NCBI GenBank assembly: GCA_021798915.1
Contig: JAJZBM010000014.1
Span: 1-36,839, forward strand
Direction: 5' to 3'
Source of the DNA: Pseudomonadota bacterium
GTDB taxonomy: Bacteria > Pseudomonadota > Alphaproteobacteria > Acetobacterales > Acetobacteraceae
DNA length: 36,839 bases
Made by a program: the position numbers and the translations under genes. Under the pieces are notes generated by a model. The model had not been told where the DNA came from. It searched no databases and was given only the letters and a program-made list of their open reading frames with translations. Positions 16,750-27,070 of this stretch are shown piece by piece; position 1 is the first letter of the stretch, and each line of letters begins with the position of its first letter.

Positions 16750-16765
16750 CCCGGCCGAAGCCGGG
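16750..16765 (-). promoter_or_regulatory. UUCG-tetraloop hairpin in the rpsB leader
   Basis: In the rpsB sense direction the leader reads CCCGGC-TTCG-GCCGGG, a perfect 6-bp stem closed by a C(UUCG)G tetraloop. A GGGG-AAA-CCCC hairpin follows closer to the gene (about 16724-16735). A CCGGC/GCCGG stem lies upstream (16787-16800). Such compact structures suit an autoregulatory leader for S2, but the link to S2 binding is inference. Confidence 0.5.
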
Positions 16766-16809
16766 AAAGGCGCCCCGCGTGCGAATTACCGGCGAAAGCC
16801 GGCGCCGGC

Positions 16810-16838
16810 GCTATGCCCCAATTCCCGCGCCGATGCAA
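16810..16838 (-). promoter_or_regulatory. Candidate sigma-70-type promoter for rpsB
   Basis: On the minus strand TTGCAT (16838-16833) and CATAGC (16815-16810) are separated by exactly 17 bases, about 145 bases upstream of the rpsB ATG. The boxes match the consensus only moderately (TTG and ATA kept). The position, between the tRNA gene and the leader hairpins, is right for the cluster's main promoter. Confidence 0.4.
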
Positions 16839-16919
16839 GCCGGCGGCCGGGTGTGAAACAAAATCATGCGCGCGAGGGCGATCGGGTGAAGGTAAGGTGC
16901 TCGGCGTTCTGTCCAGAAA

Positions 16920-16996
16920 TGGCGCGCCCGAAGAGATTCGAACTCCTAACCCCCAGATCCGTAGTCTGGTGCTCTATCCAATTGAGCTACGGGCGC
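16920..16996 (-). tRNA. tRNA-Arg (anticodon ACG)
   Basis: Read on the minus strand, the gene begins GCGCCCG-TA-GCTC and ends CGGGCGC-G-CCA, giving a perfect 7-bp acceptor stem with an encoded CCA end. The D arm is GCTCAATTGGATAGAGC, the anticodon arm CCAGA-CTACGGA-TCTGG with ACG at positions 34-36, and the T arm AGGAG-TTCGAAT-CTCTT. A34 is normally deaminated to inosine by TadA, so this tRNA reads CGU, CGC and CGA. It lies between the divergent rpsB and rimP blocks. Confidence 0.97.
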
Positions 16997-17070
16997 GACG
17001 CCCGGGGGTGTAGCCGATGTCCCTCGCCGCGACAAGGGGTAAGCCCGATGCCCTGAGCGCGCGCTCTATT

Positions 17071-17110
17071 CCCCTTGCGAAAGCCCGGCTCCCCTTGCGA
17101 AGGCCCGGCG
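17071..17110 (+). repeat. 20-bp direct repeat containing the rimP -35 box
   Basis: Two head-to-tail 20-base copies (17071-17090 and 17091-17110) share CCCCTTGCGAARGCCCGGC and differ at only two positions. The second copy supplies the TTGCGA used as the -35 element of the candidate rimP promoter; the first offers the same hexamer 20 bases upstream. Confidence 0.9.
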
Positions 17111-17123
17111 CTGGCGCTATATG
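17095..17123 (+). promoter_or_regulatory. Candidate promoter of the rimP-nusA-infB operon
   Basis: TTGCGA (17095-17100) and TATATG (17118-17123) are separated by 17 bases, each matching the sigma-70 consensus at four of six positions. Transcription would start near 17130, giving a leader of about 60 bases that ends in the attenuator-like hairpin just before rimP. Confidence 0.55.
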
Positions 17124-17157
17124 CGAGGTCATACACATTCTCCGCGATGTTACGGGG

Positions 17158-17183
17158 GGTGGCCTTCGCGGGCCGCCTTTTTT
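17158..17183 (+). terminator. Intrinsic terminator / attenuator in the rimP leader
   Basis: GGTGGCC-TTCGCG-GGCCGCC forms a 7-bp stem with one G-U pair and is followed directly by six T (17178-17183) and, after one G, four more. It ends only seven bases before the ATG candidate at 17191, between the candidate promoter and the operon. This is a transcription attenuator arrangement. A rimP leader element with a terminator has been described upstream of this operon in proteobacteria (from memory, not checked). Confidence 0.75.
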
Positions 17184-17190
17184 GTTTTGG

Positions 17191-17751
17191 ATGGTTTTTT
17201 CGGACGGATTCACCTTGGACGAGGATCGCCCTTACCACGAGGATCGCCCTTACCACACGGGCCTCGAAGCCAAGCTCGCGGCGCGTATCACGCCGACGCT
17301 GGAAGGGCTCGGCTATGAGCTGGTGCGGGTTGCGGTGATCGGGCGTGAGCGGCCGACGGTGCAGATCATGGCCGACCGTGCCGATGGCGCGCGCTTTGGC
17401 ATCGAGGATTGTGAGGCGCTGAGCCGCACGTTGGGTGCGCTGCTCGATGTCGAGGATCCGCTGCCCGGCGCGTGGACGCTGGAAGTGAGTTCCCCTGGGA
17501 TCGACCGGCCGCTGACCCGCGCGAAGGACTGGAACCGCTATGCCGGCCATCTCGCGCGCGTCGAGATGGCGGTCGCGCAGGCGGGACGCAAGCGCTTTGC
17601 CGGCGTCGTGCTCGGCGCCGATCGCGAAACCGCGCGCCTTCGCCTCGATGACGGCAGCGAAATCGCCCTCCCGCGCGCCGAAATCCGCCGCGCCAAGCTG
17701 GTTTTGACCGAGGCGCTGCTCGCCGCCGAAGCCGATCCGCCGCTCAACTGA
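17191..17751 (+). CDS. rimP: Ribosome maturation factor RimP
   Basis: Assists 30S subunit assembly. The conserved part begins [25 protein letters not shown], has the typical [20 protein letters not shown] and [23 protein letters not shown], and ends with the SH3-like C-terminal domain. I give ATG 17191 (186 residues). TTG at 17215, with GGACGGA six bases upstream, may be the true start because nothing like a ribosome binding site precedes 17191. An exact 18-bp tandem duplication (17221-17238, 17239-17256) repeats EDRPYH right at the N-terminus. First gene of the plus-strand operon. Confidence 0.92.
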   Translation: MVFSDGFTLDEDRPYHEDRPYHTGLEAKLAARITPTLEGLGYELVRVAVIGRERPTVQIMADRADGARFGIEDCEALSRTLGALLDVEDPLPGAWTLEVSSPGIDRPLTRAKDWNRYAGHLARVEMAVAQAGRKRFAGVVLGADRETARLRLDDGSEIALPRAEIRRAKLVLTEALLAAEADPPLN

Positions 17752-17811
17752 ACAACCGCCGGGAAGCCGGAAGCGCACGTGCTCGAAACGTCAACGGAAA
17801 GGTCTCAAGCC

Positions 17812-19344
17812 ATGGATACCGCGATCGCCCGCCCTGAATTGCTGCTGGTGGCCGACGCCGTCGCGCGCGAAAAATCGATCGAACGCGACGAGGTGCTGGA
17901 GGCGATGGAGCAGGCCATTCAGAAGGCCGGCCGCGCCAAATACGGCCATGAGAAGGATATTCGCGCCCGCATCGACAAGAAAACCGGCGAGGTCCATCTC
18001 TCGCGCTGGACCGAGGCGGTGGAGACGGTGGAGAACGAGGAGACCCAGATCCCGATCGCCATCGCGCGCAAATTCAAGCCCGATATCCAGCTCGGCGAGC
18101 ATCTCGTCGATCCTCTGCCGCCGATCGATTTCGGCCGCATCGCGGCGCAGACTGCAAAGCAGGTGATCGTCCAAAGGGTGCGCGAATATGAGCGCAAACG
18201 CCAATACGAGGAATACAAGGATCGTGTCGGCGAGATCATCAACGGCACCGTCAAGCGCACCGAATACGGCAATCTGATGGTCGATCTCGGCCGCGCCGAG
18301 GCGCTGCTCCGCCGCGACGAGCTGATTGCCCGCGAGAGCTTCAAGAACGGCGACCGGGTGCGCGCCTATATCTATGACGTGCGCGAGGAGCCGCGCGGGC
18401 CGCAGATTTTTCTCTCTCGCACCCATCCCAACTTCCTCGCCAAGCTCTTTGCCCAGGAAGTGCCCGAAATCTATGACGGTATCATCGAGATCAAGGCGGT
18501 GGCGCGTGATCCCGGCTCGCGCGCCAAGATGGCGGTGATCTCGCGCGATTCCTCGATCGACCCGGTCGGCGCCTGCGTCGGCATGCGCGGCTCGCGCGTT
18601 CAGGCGGTGGTGCAGGAGCTGCAGGGCGAGAAGATCGACATCATCCCCTGGAGCCCGCAAGCGGCGACTTTCGTCGTCAACGCCCTTGCCCCGGCGGAAG
18701 TGACCAAGGTGGTGATCGACGAGGAGGCCGGGCGCGTCGAAGTGGTGGTGCCCAATGATCAGCTCTCGCTCGCCATCGGCCGGCGCGGCCAGAATGTCCG
18801 CCTCGCGAGCCAGCTCACCCGCTGGGACATCGACATCCTCACCGAGGCCGAGGAGAGCGAGCGGCGGCAGGAGGAGTTCCGCCGCCGCACCGGCCTCTTC
18901 GTCGAGGCGCTCGATGTCGATGACGTGATCGCCGGCCTGCTCGTCGCCGAGGGCTTCAATACCATCGAGGAACTGGCCTTCTCGCCGTCCGAGGAACTGG
19001 CCGAGATCGAGGGGTTCGATGAGACCGTCGCCGCCGAGCTGATCCGCCGCGCCGAAACCTTTCTCACCCGCCGTGACGCCGAACTCAACGAAAAGCGCGT
19101 CGCGCTCGGGGTCAGCGACGAGATCGCGGCGATCCCCGAATTGACGCCGGCGATGCTGGTCGCACTCGGCGAGAAGGGGGTGAAGACGCTCGACGATCTC
19201 GCCGATCTCGCCGCCGATGAATTGATCGAGATCGTCGGCAAGGGCGAGATGGATGAGGAGACCGCCGCAGCCTGGGCGAGCGCCATCATCATGGCCGCGC
19301 GCGCCCATTGGTTCGCCGAGGACGAGGAGCAGAAAGACGCCTGA
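17812..19344 (+). CDS. nusA: Transcription termination/antitermination factor NusA
   Basis: Binds RNA polymerase and nascent RNA and tunes pausing, termination and antitermination, plausibly including the attenuator ahead of its own operon. The 510 residues contain the N-terminal polymerase-binding domain (1-125), the S1 domain (about 135-200, GEIINGTVKRTEYGNLMVDL) and KH1 and KH2 (AVISRDSSIDPVGACVGMRG SRVQAV; LSLAIGRRGQNVRLASQLT). Two acidic helix-hairpin-helix C-terminal repeats complete it (about 360-500). GGAAAGG precedes ATG 17812; a GTG 33 bases upstream is less likely. It starts 60 bases after rimP. Confidence 0.97.
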   Translation: MDTAIARPELLLVADAVAREKSIERDEVLEAMEQAIQKAGRAKYGHEKDIRARIDKKTGEVHLSRWTEAVETVENEETQIPIAIARKFKPDIQLGEHLVDPLPPIDFGRIAAQTAKQVIVQRVREYERKRQYEEYKDRVGEIINGTVKRTEYGNLMVDLGRAEALLRRDELIARESFKNGDRVRAYIYDVREEPRGPQIFLSRTHPNFLAKLFAQEVPEIYDGIIEIKAVARDPGSRAKMAVISRDSSIDPVGACVGMRGSRVQAVVQELQGEKIDIIPWSPQAATFVVNALAPAEVTKVVIDEEAGRVEVVVPNDQLSLAIGRRGQNVRLASQLTRWDIDILTEAEESERRQEEFRRRTGLFVEALDVDDVIAGLLVAEGFNTIEELAFSPSEELAEIEGFDETVAAELIRRAETFLTRRDAELNEKRVALGVSDEIAAIPELTPAMLVALGEKGVKTLDDLADLAADELIEIVGKGEMDEETAAAWASAIIMAARAHWFAEDEEQKDA

Positions 19345-19360
19345 GCACGCGCCAGATTCC

Positions 19361-20020
19361 GTGCCGGAGGATGAGCCGGCCGCGGGCGCGCCGGCGGAGG
19401 GCACGGAGGATGCCGAGGACGGACGCGAGGTCGGACCGCTCCGGCGCTGCCTGGTCACCCGTCTGCGCGCCGAGAAGACGGCGATGATCCGTTTCGTCGT
19501 CGGGCCGGCGGGGGAAATCGTCCCCGATCTCGCGCACCGGCTGCCGGGCCGGGGAATGTGGTTGAGTGCTCGGCGGGATGTGTTAGAAACCGCGGCCAGG
19601 CGAGGGGTCTTCGCCCGCGCGGCGAAGAGGCAGGTGGGCGTTCCCGCGGATCTCGCCGCTTCCGTCGCGACCGGGCTGAGATTGCGGATCGGCGAGACAC
19701 TCGGCCTTGCCCGCCGGGCGGGCCAGGCCATCGCCGGTTTCGACAAGGCGCGGGAATGGCTGTCCTCCGGCCGGGCCGGCCTCGTGGTCGCGGCGCGTGA
19801 TGGCAGTGCCGATGAACGGTCCCGGTTTTTGGCGGCCGGGGCGGCGGTCGCGGTGGTGGATCCGCTGTCCGGCGCGGCGTTGGGGCGGATTTTCGCCCGC
19901 GAGCGGGTGGTGCATGTCGCGCTCGCGCCGGGGCGGCTCGCTGCCATGGTGGCGGCCGATGCCGCGCGCCTCGCCGGAATCGAGGGCGGGATCATGGCGC
20001 CGCCGGGAGATGCAGCTTGA
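19361..20020 (+). CDS. YlxR (DUF448) plus L7Ae-like RNA-binding protein
   Basis: Common nusA-infB companion of alphaproteobacteria: a YlxR domain (about 28-95, RRCLVTRLRAEKTAMIRFVV then PDLAHRLPGRGMWL) fused to a ribosomal L7Ae/L30e-like domain (about 105-215, GLRLRIGETLGLARRAGQAI). YlxR proteins bind RNA or nucleoid targets; the exact role of the fusion is not settled. The open frame extends back into nusA. GTG at 19361, just after the nusA stop, is the best start (219 residues), giving an acidic N-terminal tail. The classic YlxR CxxC-type cysteines are reduced to one. Confidence 0.88.
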   Translation: MPEDEPAAGAPAEGTEDAEDGREVGPLRRCLVTRLRAEKTAMIRFVVGPAGEIVPDLAHRLPGRGMWLSARRDVLETAARRGVFARAAKRQVGVPADLAASVATGLRLRIGETLGLARRAGQAIAGFDKAREWLSSGRAGLVVAARDGSADERSRFLAAGAAVAVVDPLSGAALGRIFARERVVHVALAPGRLAAMVAADAARLAGIEGGIMAPPGDAA

Positions 20021-20088
20021 GGATTGGGCGCAAGCGGTCCAATGATGCGCGCGGAGCGGCGGCGAGACCGTCAGACGCAGGACGGGCA

Positions 20089-20125
20089 GGGCACAGAGTA
20101 CAGTCTACTTGGGTACAGAGCACAG
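20089..20125 (+). repeat. Pair of 15-bp direct repeats upstream of infB
   Basis: GGGCACAGAGTACAG (20089-20103) recurs as GGGTACAGAGCACAG (20111-20125) with two reciprocal C/T changes, starting 22 bases apart. A third partial match (AGGGTACGG) follows. The pair lies in the 120-base gap between the ylxR-like gene and the infB start, in RNA ahead of the infB ribosome binding site. Confidence 0.85.
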
Positions 20126-20140
20126 GGTACGGACGGGTCA

Positions 20141-22819
20141 ATGACTGAAGGTAACGATCAGGACAGCGGTAAAGGGCGGCTTTCGCTTCGGCCAGGTGGA
20201 CGGCTGGAGGGCGGGCGCACCGTCGATGCCGGCTCGGTGCGCCAGAGCTTCAGCCATGGCCGCTCGAAAGTGGTGCAGGTCGAGGTGCGCAAGAAGCGGG
20301 CCGGGGCGCCCGCGGCGAACCCTGGCGCGCCCGCGGTTCCGGCCGGGGAAAGTGTTTCCGGCCGCACCGAACCTGCCAACCGGGGGCCGGGCCGCGGCGC
20401 CACCGGCAGTGGCCGGGCATTGACCGCGACCGAACTCGCCGCCCGCCAGCGCGCGCTGGTCGAGCAGCAGCGCGAATCGGCGCGGCGCGAGGCCGAACGC
20501 CGCGAGCAGGAAAAGATTTCCATCCTGTCTGCCGCCGAGGAAGCGCGCCGGCGCGAGGAGGATGCCCGCCGCGCGGCCGAGGAAGCGGCCCGCCAAGCCG
20601 CCGAGGAAGAAGCCAAGCGCCGCGCGGCCGAGGAAGAGGAGGCGCGCCGCGCCGCCGCCGCCGCGCAACCTGCGCCCCCCCAAGCCGCCGCCAAGGGCGG
20701 CGAGGACACCGAGCACCGCGCCGTGCCGAGGGGTGCATCATCCAGGGGCACGCCCCACGCGGCGCCGGCGGCCAAGCCGGCGGCGCCCACCGAAACGCTG
20801 CGTCTCCGCGCCGGACGTGGCGAGGACGATGAAGAGGCGCGCCCCGTCCGCCGCCCCGGCGGCGCCATGCCGGCGCGCAAGCCGCAAGTGCCGGCGGTCA
20901 AGAAGACCACCGAGGATCGCCGCCGCGGCAGCCGCATCGACGTCCAGGCGGCGCTCGATGGCGAGGATGAGCGGGTGCGTTCGCTCGCTTCCATGCGCCG
21001 CCAGCGCGACCGTGAGCGGCGCCAGGCGGAGCTCGACCGGCTACGTTCGGATCAGGTGAAAGTCGTGCGAGACGTGATACTGCCGGAAAACATTTCGGTG
21101 CAGGAATTGGCGAACCGAATGGCGGCACGGGCGCCGGAGGTGATCAAGACGCTGATGAAGCTCGGGGTGATGGCGACCATCACCCAGACCATCGATGCCG
21201 ATACCGCCGAACTCGTGGTCCAGGAATTCGGCCATCGCGCCAAGCGGGTTTCCGAATCCGATGTCGAGATCGGTCTCGTCGGCGCGAGTGACGAGGATGC
21301 GGCGCTGATCCGGCGCCCGCCGGTGGTCACCGTCATGGGGCATGTCGATCACGGCAAGACCTCGCTTCTCGATGCGCTCCGCGCGACCGACGTCGCGGCC
21401 GGCGAGGCGGGCGGGATCACCCAGCATATCGGCGCCTATCAGGTGCGCCTTGACTCCGGTGACAAGATCACCTTCATCGACACCCCCGGCCATGAGGCGT
21501 TCAGCGCGATGCGGGCGCGTGGCGCCGGGGTCACCGATATCGTCGTCCTGGTGGTTGCGGCCGATGACGGGGTGATGCCGCAGACCATCGAGGCGATCCA
21601 TCATGCCAAGGCCGCTGGCGCGCCGATCATCGTCGCCATCAACAAGATGGACAAGCCCGGCGCCAAACCAGATCGAGTTCGGAACGATCTTCTGAGCCAT
21701 GACATCGTCGTCGAATCGCTCGGCGGCGACACGCAGGAGATCGAGGTCTCGGCGCTCAAGCGCACCGGCCTCGACAAGCTCGAGGAGGCGATCCTCCTGC
21801 AGGCGGAAATCCTCGATCTCCGCGCCAATCCCGAGCGCGCCGCCGAGGGCGCGGTGATCGAAAGTCGGCTCGATCGCGGCCGCGGCCCGGTCGCGACCGT
21901 GCTCGTCCAAAAAGGCACCCTCCGGCAGGGTGACATCGTCGTCGCCGGCGCCGAATGGGGGCGGGTGCGGGCGATGCTCGATGATCGCGGCCAGCCGCTG
22001 CGCGAGGCGCTGCCGTCAATGCCGGTCGAGATTCTCGGTCTCGCTGGTGTCCCGCTCGCCGGCGAGCCGCTCGTCGCGGTCGAGAACGAGGCGCGGGCGC
22101 GCGAGATTTCCGAATTCCGCCAGCGCAAGGCGCGCGAGAAGGTCAATGCCGGGGCCGCCGCCGGACGCGGCACGCTCGATCAGATGCTGGCGCGCATCCA
22201 GGCCGGCGAGCAGAAAGAGGTCGCGGTCCTGATCAAGGCCGATGTCCAAGGCTCGGCGGAGGCGCTCGCGGTCACCGTCACCAAGCTCGGCACCGAGGAG
22301 GTCAAGGTTCGCGTCCTCCATGCCGGCGTCGGCCAGATCACCGAAAGCGATATTCAGCTCGCCAAGGCCTCGGAAGCGGTCGTCGTCGCGTTCAATGTCC
22401 GCGCGACTGCGCAGGCGCGCGATCTCGCGCAGCGCGAAGGCGTCGATATCCGCTATTACAGCATCATCTACGAGGTCGCCGACGACGTCGAAAAGCTGGT
22501 GCGCGGCAAGACGGCGCCGAAAGCGCGCGAGAAATTCCTCGGCTATGCCGAAATCCGCAAGGTGTTCGAGATCACCAAGGTCGGCAAGGTCGCTGGTTGC
22601 ATGATCACCGAGGGCGTGGTCAAGCGCGGCGCCGGGGTGCGGCTGCTCCGCGACGGCGTCGTCATCCACCAGGGCGAGCTGTCGCAGCTCAAGCGCTTCA
22701 AGGACGATGTCCGCGAGGTCGCGCGCGGCTATGAATGCGGCCTCTCTTTCGCTGGATTCAACGATCTGCGCGAGGGTGACATGGTCGAGTGCTTCGAGAC
22801 CGAGCTGGTCGCGGCATGA
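20141..22819 (+). CDS. infB: Translation initiation factor IF-2
   Basis: GTPase that places initiator tRNA on the 30S subunit and joins the subunits. The 892 residues start with a short conserved segment ([30 protein letters not shown]) typical of alphaproteobacteria. A long Ala/Glu/Arg-rich low-complexity region follows (about 60-310), then IF2_N ([20 protein letters not shown]). The G domain has GHVDHGKT at 400-407, [23 protein letters not shown] and SALKRTG, followed by domains II-IV. The open frame reaches 20024, but ATG 20141 gives the family N-terminus. The stop overlaps the rbfA start (ATGA). Confidence 0.97.
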   Translation: MTEGNDQDSGKGRLSLRPGGRLEGGRTVDAGSVRQSFSHGRSKVVQVEVRKKRAGAPAANPGAPAVPAGESVSGRTEPANRGPGRGATGSGRALTATELAARQRALVEQQRESARREAERREQEKISILSAAEEARRREEDARRAAEEAARQAAEEEAKRRAAEEEEARRAAAAAQPAPPQAAAKGGEDTEHRAVPRGASSRGTPHAAPAAKPAAPTETLRLRAGRGEDDEEARPVRRPGGAMPARKPQVPAVKKTTEDRRRGSRIDVQAALDGEDERVRSLASMRRQRDRERRQAELDRLRSDQVKVVRDVILPENISVQELANRMAARAPEVIKTLMKLGVMATITQTIDADTAELVVQEFGHRAKRVSESDVEIGLVGASDEDAALIRRPPVVTVMGHVDHGKTSLLDALRATDVAAGEAGGITQHIGAYQVRLDSGDKITFIDTPGHEAFSAMRARGAGVTDIVVLVVAADDGVMPQTIEAIHHAKAAGAPIIVAINKMDKPGAKPDRVRNDLLSHDIVVESLGGDTQEIEVSALKRTGLDKLEEAILLQAEILDLRANPERAAEGAVIESRLDRGRGPVATVLVQKGTLRQGDIVVAGAEWGRVRAMLDDRGQPLREALPSMPVEILGLAGVPLAGEPLVAVENEARAREISEFRQRKAREKVNAGAAAGRGTLDQMLARIQAGEQKEVAVLIKADVQGSAEALAVTVTKLGTEEVKVRVLHAGVGQITESDIQLAKASEAVVVAFNVRATAQARDLAQREGVDIRYYSIIYEVADDVEKLVRGKTAPKAREKFLGYAEIRKVFEITKVGKVAGCMITEGVVKRGAGVRLLRDGVVIHQGELSQLKRFKDDVREVARGYECGLSFAGFNDLREGDMVECFETELVAA

Positions 22820-23205
22820 AGCGGACCGGATCCGGTGAGCGCGGGCCGAGCCCGCGGCAATTGCGTGTCGCGGAAGAGATCCGCCACGTGCTCGCCGCGC
22901 TCTTCCTGCGCGGCGGCTTTCGCGACCCCGATCTCGCGGCGGCCCGGATCACCGTCACCGAAGTGCGGATGAGCCCCGATCTCAAAAGCGCGACGGTGTT
23001 CTTCGCGCGTCTCGGTCGCGCCGACGGCGCTGCTCTCCTCCCCGCCCTGACGCATGCCCAACCCTTCCTGCGCGCCCAGGTCGCCCACGCCATGCGTTTG
23101 AAATTCGCCCCCAATCTGCATTTCGAGGTCGATACCTCGCTCGACTACGCGGCGGAGATCAACACGCTCCTCCATTCTCCCGCCGTCGCCCGCGATCTCG
23201 GCTGA
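22816..23205 (+). CDS. rbfA: Ribosome-binding factor A
   Basis: KH-fold factor needed for late 16S rRNA 5'-end maturation and for growth in the cold. The 129 residues include [41 protein letters not shown] and the C-terminal [21 protein letters not shown]. The start codon overlaps the infB stop as ATGA, implying translational coupling. truB follows after about 16 bases. Confidence 0.96.
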   Translation: MKRTGSGERGPSPRQLRVAEEIRHVLAALFLRGGFRDPDLAAARITVTEVRMSPDLKSATVFFARLGRADGAALLPALTHAQPFLRAQVAHAMRLKFAPNLHFEVDTSLDYAAEINTLLHSPAVARDLG

Positions 23206-23221
23206 TATCAGGGGGATGGGG

Positions 23222-24142
23222 ATGCGTAAACGTCGCGGGCGGGCGCTCGATGGCTGGCTGGTCGTCGACAAGCCCGCCGGCATGACCAGCACCGATGTCG
23301 TCAACCGGGTCCGCCGCGCGTTTGGCGCGCAGAAGGCCGGGCATGGCGGCACGCTCGATCCGCTGGCGACCGGGCTTTTGCCGGTGGCTTTCGGCGCCGC
23401 GACCAAGACCGTGCCGTATGTGATGGATGGCACCAAGCTTTATCATTTCACGCTCCGCTTCGGCGAGGCGCGCGATACCGACGACGCCGATGGTCAAGTG
23501 ACCGCGACCTCCCCGGTGCGGCCGGATGACGCGGCGATCCGGGCGGCGTTGCCGGCGTTTCGTGGCGCGATCATGCAGGTGCCGCCGGTGTTCTCGGCGG
23601 TGAAAATCGCCGGCGAGCGTGCCTATGACATGGCTCGCGCCGGCCGGCCGCCGGATTTGCCGCCCCGCCCGGCCCGAGTCGATCGCTTCGAACTGATCGC
23701 CCGCCCCGATCCGGAGACGGCGGTGTTCGAGGTCGCCTCCGGCAAGGGCGTCTATATGCGGAGCCTCGCGCGCGATGTGGCACTCGCCTGCGGCACGCTC
23801 GGCCATGTCGCGGCGCTCAGGCGGCTGCGCGTCGGGCCGTTCGATGAGACGATGGCGATTTCGCTGGACAAGATCGTGGGAAGCGGCGATACGGAGCCCG
23901 CTTCTCCGGATCTCCTGCTTCCGGTCGCGACCGCGCTGGCCGACATCCCGGCGCTGGCCTTGACGGACGTGGAGACCAGCGGCCTTCAGCACGGCCAGGC
24001 GATCAGCCTGGTGACCCTGATGGGCCGCATTCCCTCCCAGGCCGACCCGGAAGGCGGGTTGGTGCGGGCGATGGCGGGGAGGCGCGTGATCGGGCTCTGC
24101 CGGCTGGAAGATGGCTGGCTCTGCCCCGAGCGCCTGTTGTAA
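23222..24142 (+). CDS. truB: tRNA pseudouridine(55) synthase
   Basis: Makes pseudouridine 55 in the T loop of all tRNAs. The 306 residues contain GWLVVDKPAGMTSTDVVNRV and GHGGTLDPLATGLLPVAFG with the catalytic aspartate, then YHFTLRFGEARDTDDADG and the thumb and PUA-like C-terminal region. Two in-frame ATGs are close together; I chose 23222 because AGGGGG is six bases upstream, while 23216 has no spacing to it. Confidence 0.96.
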   Translation: MRKRRGRALDGWLVVDKPAGMTSTDVVNRVRRAFGAQKAGHGGTLDPLATGLLPVAFGAATKTVPYVMDGTKLYHFTLRFGEARDTDDADGQVTATSPVRPDDAAIRAALPAFRGAIMQVPPVFSAVKIAGERAYDMARAGRPPDLPPRPARVDRFELIARPDPETAVFEVASGKGVYMRSLARDVALACGTLGHVAALRRLRVGPFDETMAISLDKIVGSGDTEPASPDLLLPVATALADIPALALTDVETSGLQHGQAISLVTLMGRIPSQADPEGGLVRAMAGRRVIGLCRLEDGWLCPERLL

Positions 24143-24166
24143 CCCCTCATCTGGAGAGAAATCCCG

Positions 24167-24436
24167 ATGTCGATCACGCCCGAGCGCCGCACGGCGCTGG
24201 TTTCCGAATACGCAACCCATCCCGGCGATACCGGCAGCCCGGAAGTGCAGGTGGCCTTGCTCTCCGAGCGGATCACCAACCTGACCGAGCATCTCAAGAC
24301 CCACGCCAAGGATTTTCACAGCCGGCGCGGCCTGCTGATGCTGGTCGGCCAGCGCCGCGGCCTGCTCGATTACCTCAAGCGCAAGAATGTGGGGCGCTAT
24401 GAGGGTCTGATCGCCCGCCTCAATCTTCGCCGCTGA
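24167..24436 (+). CDS. rpsO: 30S ribosomal protein S15
   Basis: Primary 16S rRNA-binding protein of the central domain. The 89 residues equal the family length: [60 protein letters not shown] and the C-terminal [26 protein letters not shown] precedes the ATG by eight bases. It lies 24 bases after truB and is followed by a 353-base gap to pnp, the usual rpsO-pnp arrangement. Confidence 0.98.
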   Translation: MSITPERRTALVSEYATHPGDTGSPEVQVALLSERITNLTEHLKTHAKDFHSRRGLLMLVGQRRGLLDYLKRKNVGRYEGLIARLNLRR

Positions 24437-24789
24437 TGCCGGGGCGGCGACGGGGCGGCAAGAACGACATGGCGTTCTCGGTGGCCGCACTTATATAGCG
24501 GTCATCGGCGCCAACTCCGCGCCATGGGGGCGCGGAGCAATGGGCCGGGACGAATCCCGGCCGCCGCGATCGCGGTGGAACGTCGGCCGACTGATCCAGG
24601 CACCCCGGGTGCGAAACCGGGATGCAGGTTCGAAGCGGCGCCTCCGGCCGCATGGTTCGTGGCTCTCCCGGGTGCTTGCCCGAAGGGAGTCCGCCCCGTG
24701 CGACCCGAGACGCCGGCCTGCATCATGGGGTTGGATTTTTCGCCGGCAGCCTCACCGCGTCGCGTCTTGATCGAAGGACGACGAAGACG
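24437..24789 (+). promoter_or_regulatory. rpsO-pnp intergenic region with stacked hairpins (pnp leader)
   Basis: 353 bases without a convincing gene. It contains GGCCGGG-ACGAAT-CCCGGCC (24543-24562, perfect 7-bp stem), the 12-bp palindrome CCGCGATCGCGG (24564-24575), CCCGG/CCGGG around 24604-24621, and a bulged CTCCCGGG/CCC-gaa-GGGAG stem (about 24666-24691). In enterobacteria the pnp leader is a double-stranded target cut by RNase III and used by PNPase for autocontrol. A similar role here is inference from position and structure. Confidence 0.55.
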
Positions 24790-26946
<2,157 letters not shown>

Positions 26947-26963
26947 GCCGACGCCGCGGAGGG

Positions 26964-26990
26964 CGCGCCCGGCCTCGCGGGGCGCGTTTT
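26964..26990 (+). terminator. Intrinsic terminator after pnp
   Basis: CGCGCCC (26964-26970) pairs perfectly with GGGCGCG (26980-26986) across a nine-base loop and is followed by TTTT then CCTT. It lies 18 bases after the pnp stop and probably ends the rimP-pnp operon. Confidence 0.7.
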
Positions 26991-27070
26991 CCTTGCTTGG
27001 GACGAAAAACCCGGGCAGAACGCAGCGCGAGCGGGGCGTGCGGCAAAGGGGATGGAGAGGCCGGGCGATC

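Noticed and set aside
17791-19995. 734-codon open frame antisense to nusA and the ylxR-like gene
   Set aside because: Shadow of two recognised genes, with no ribosome binding site or domain.
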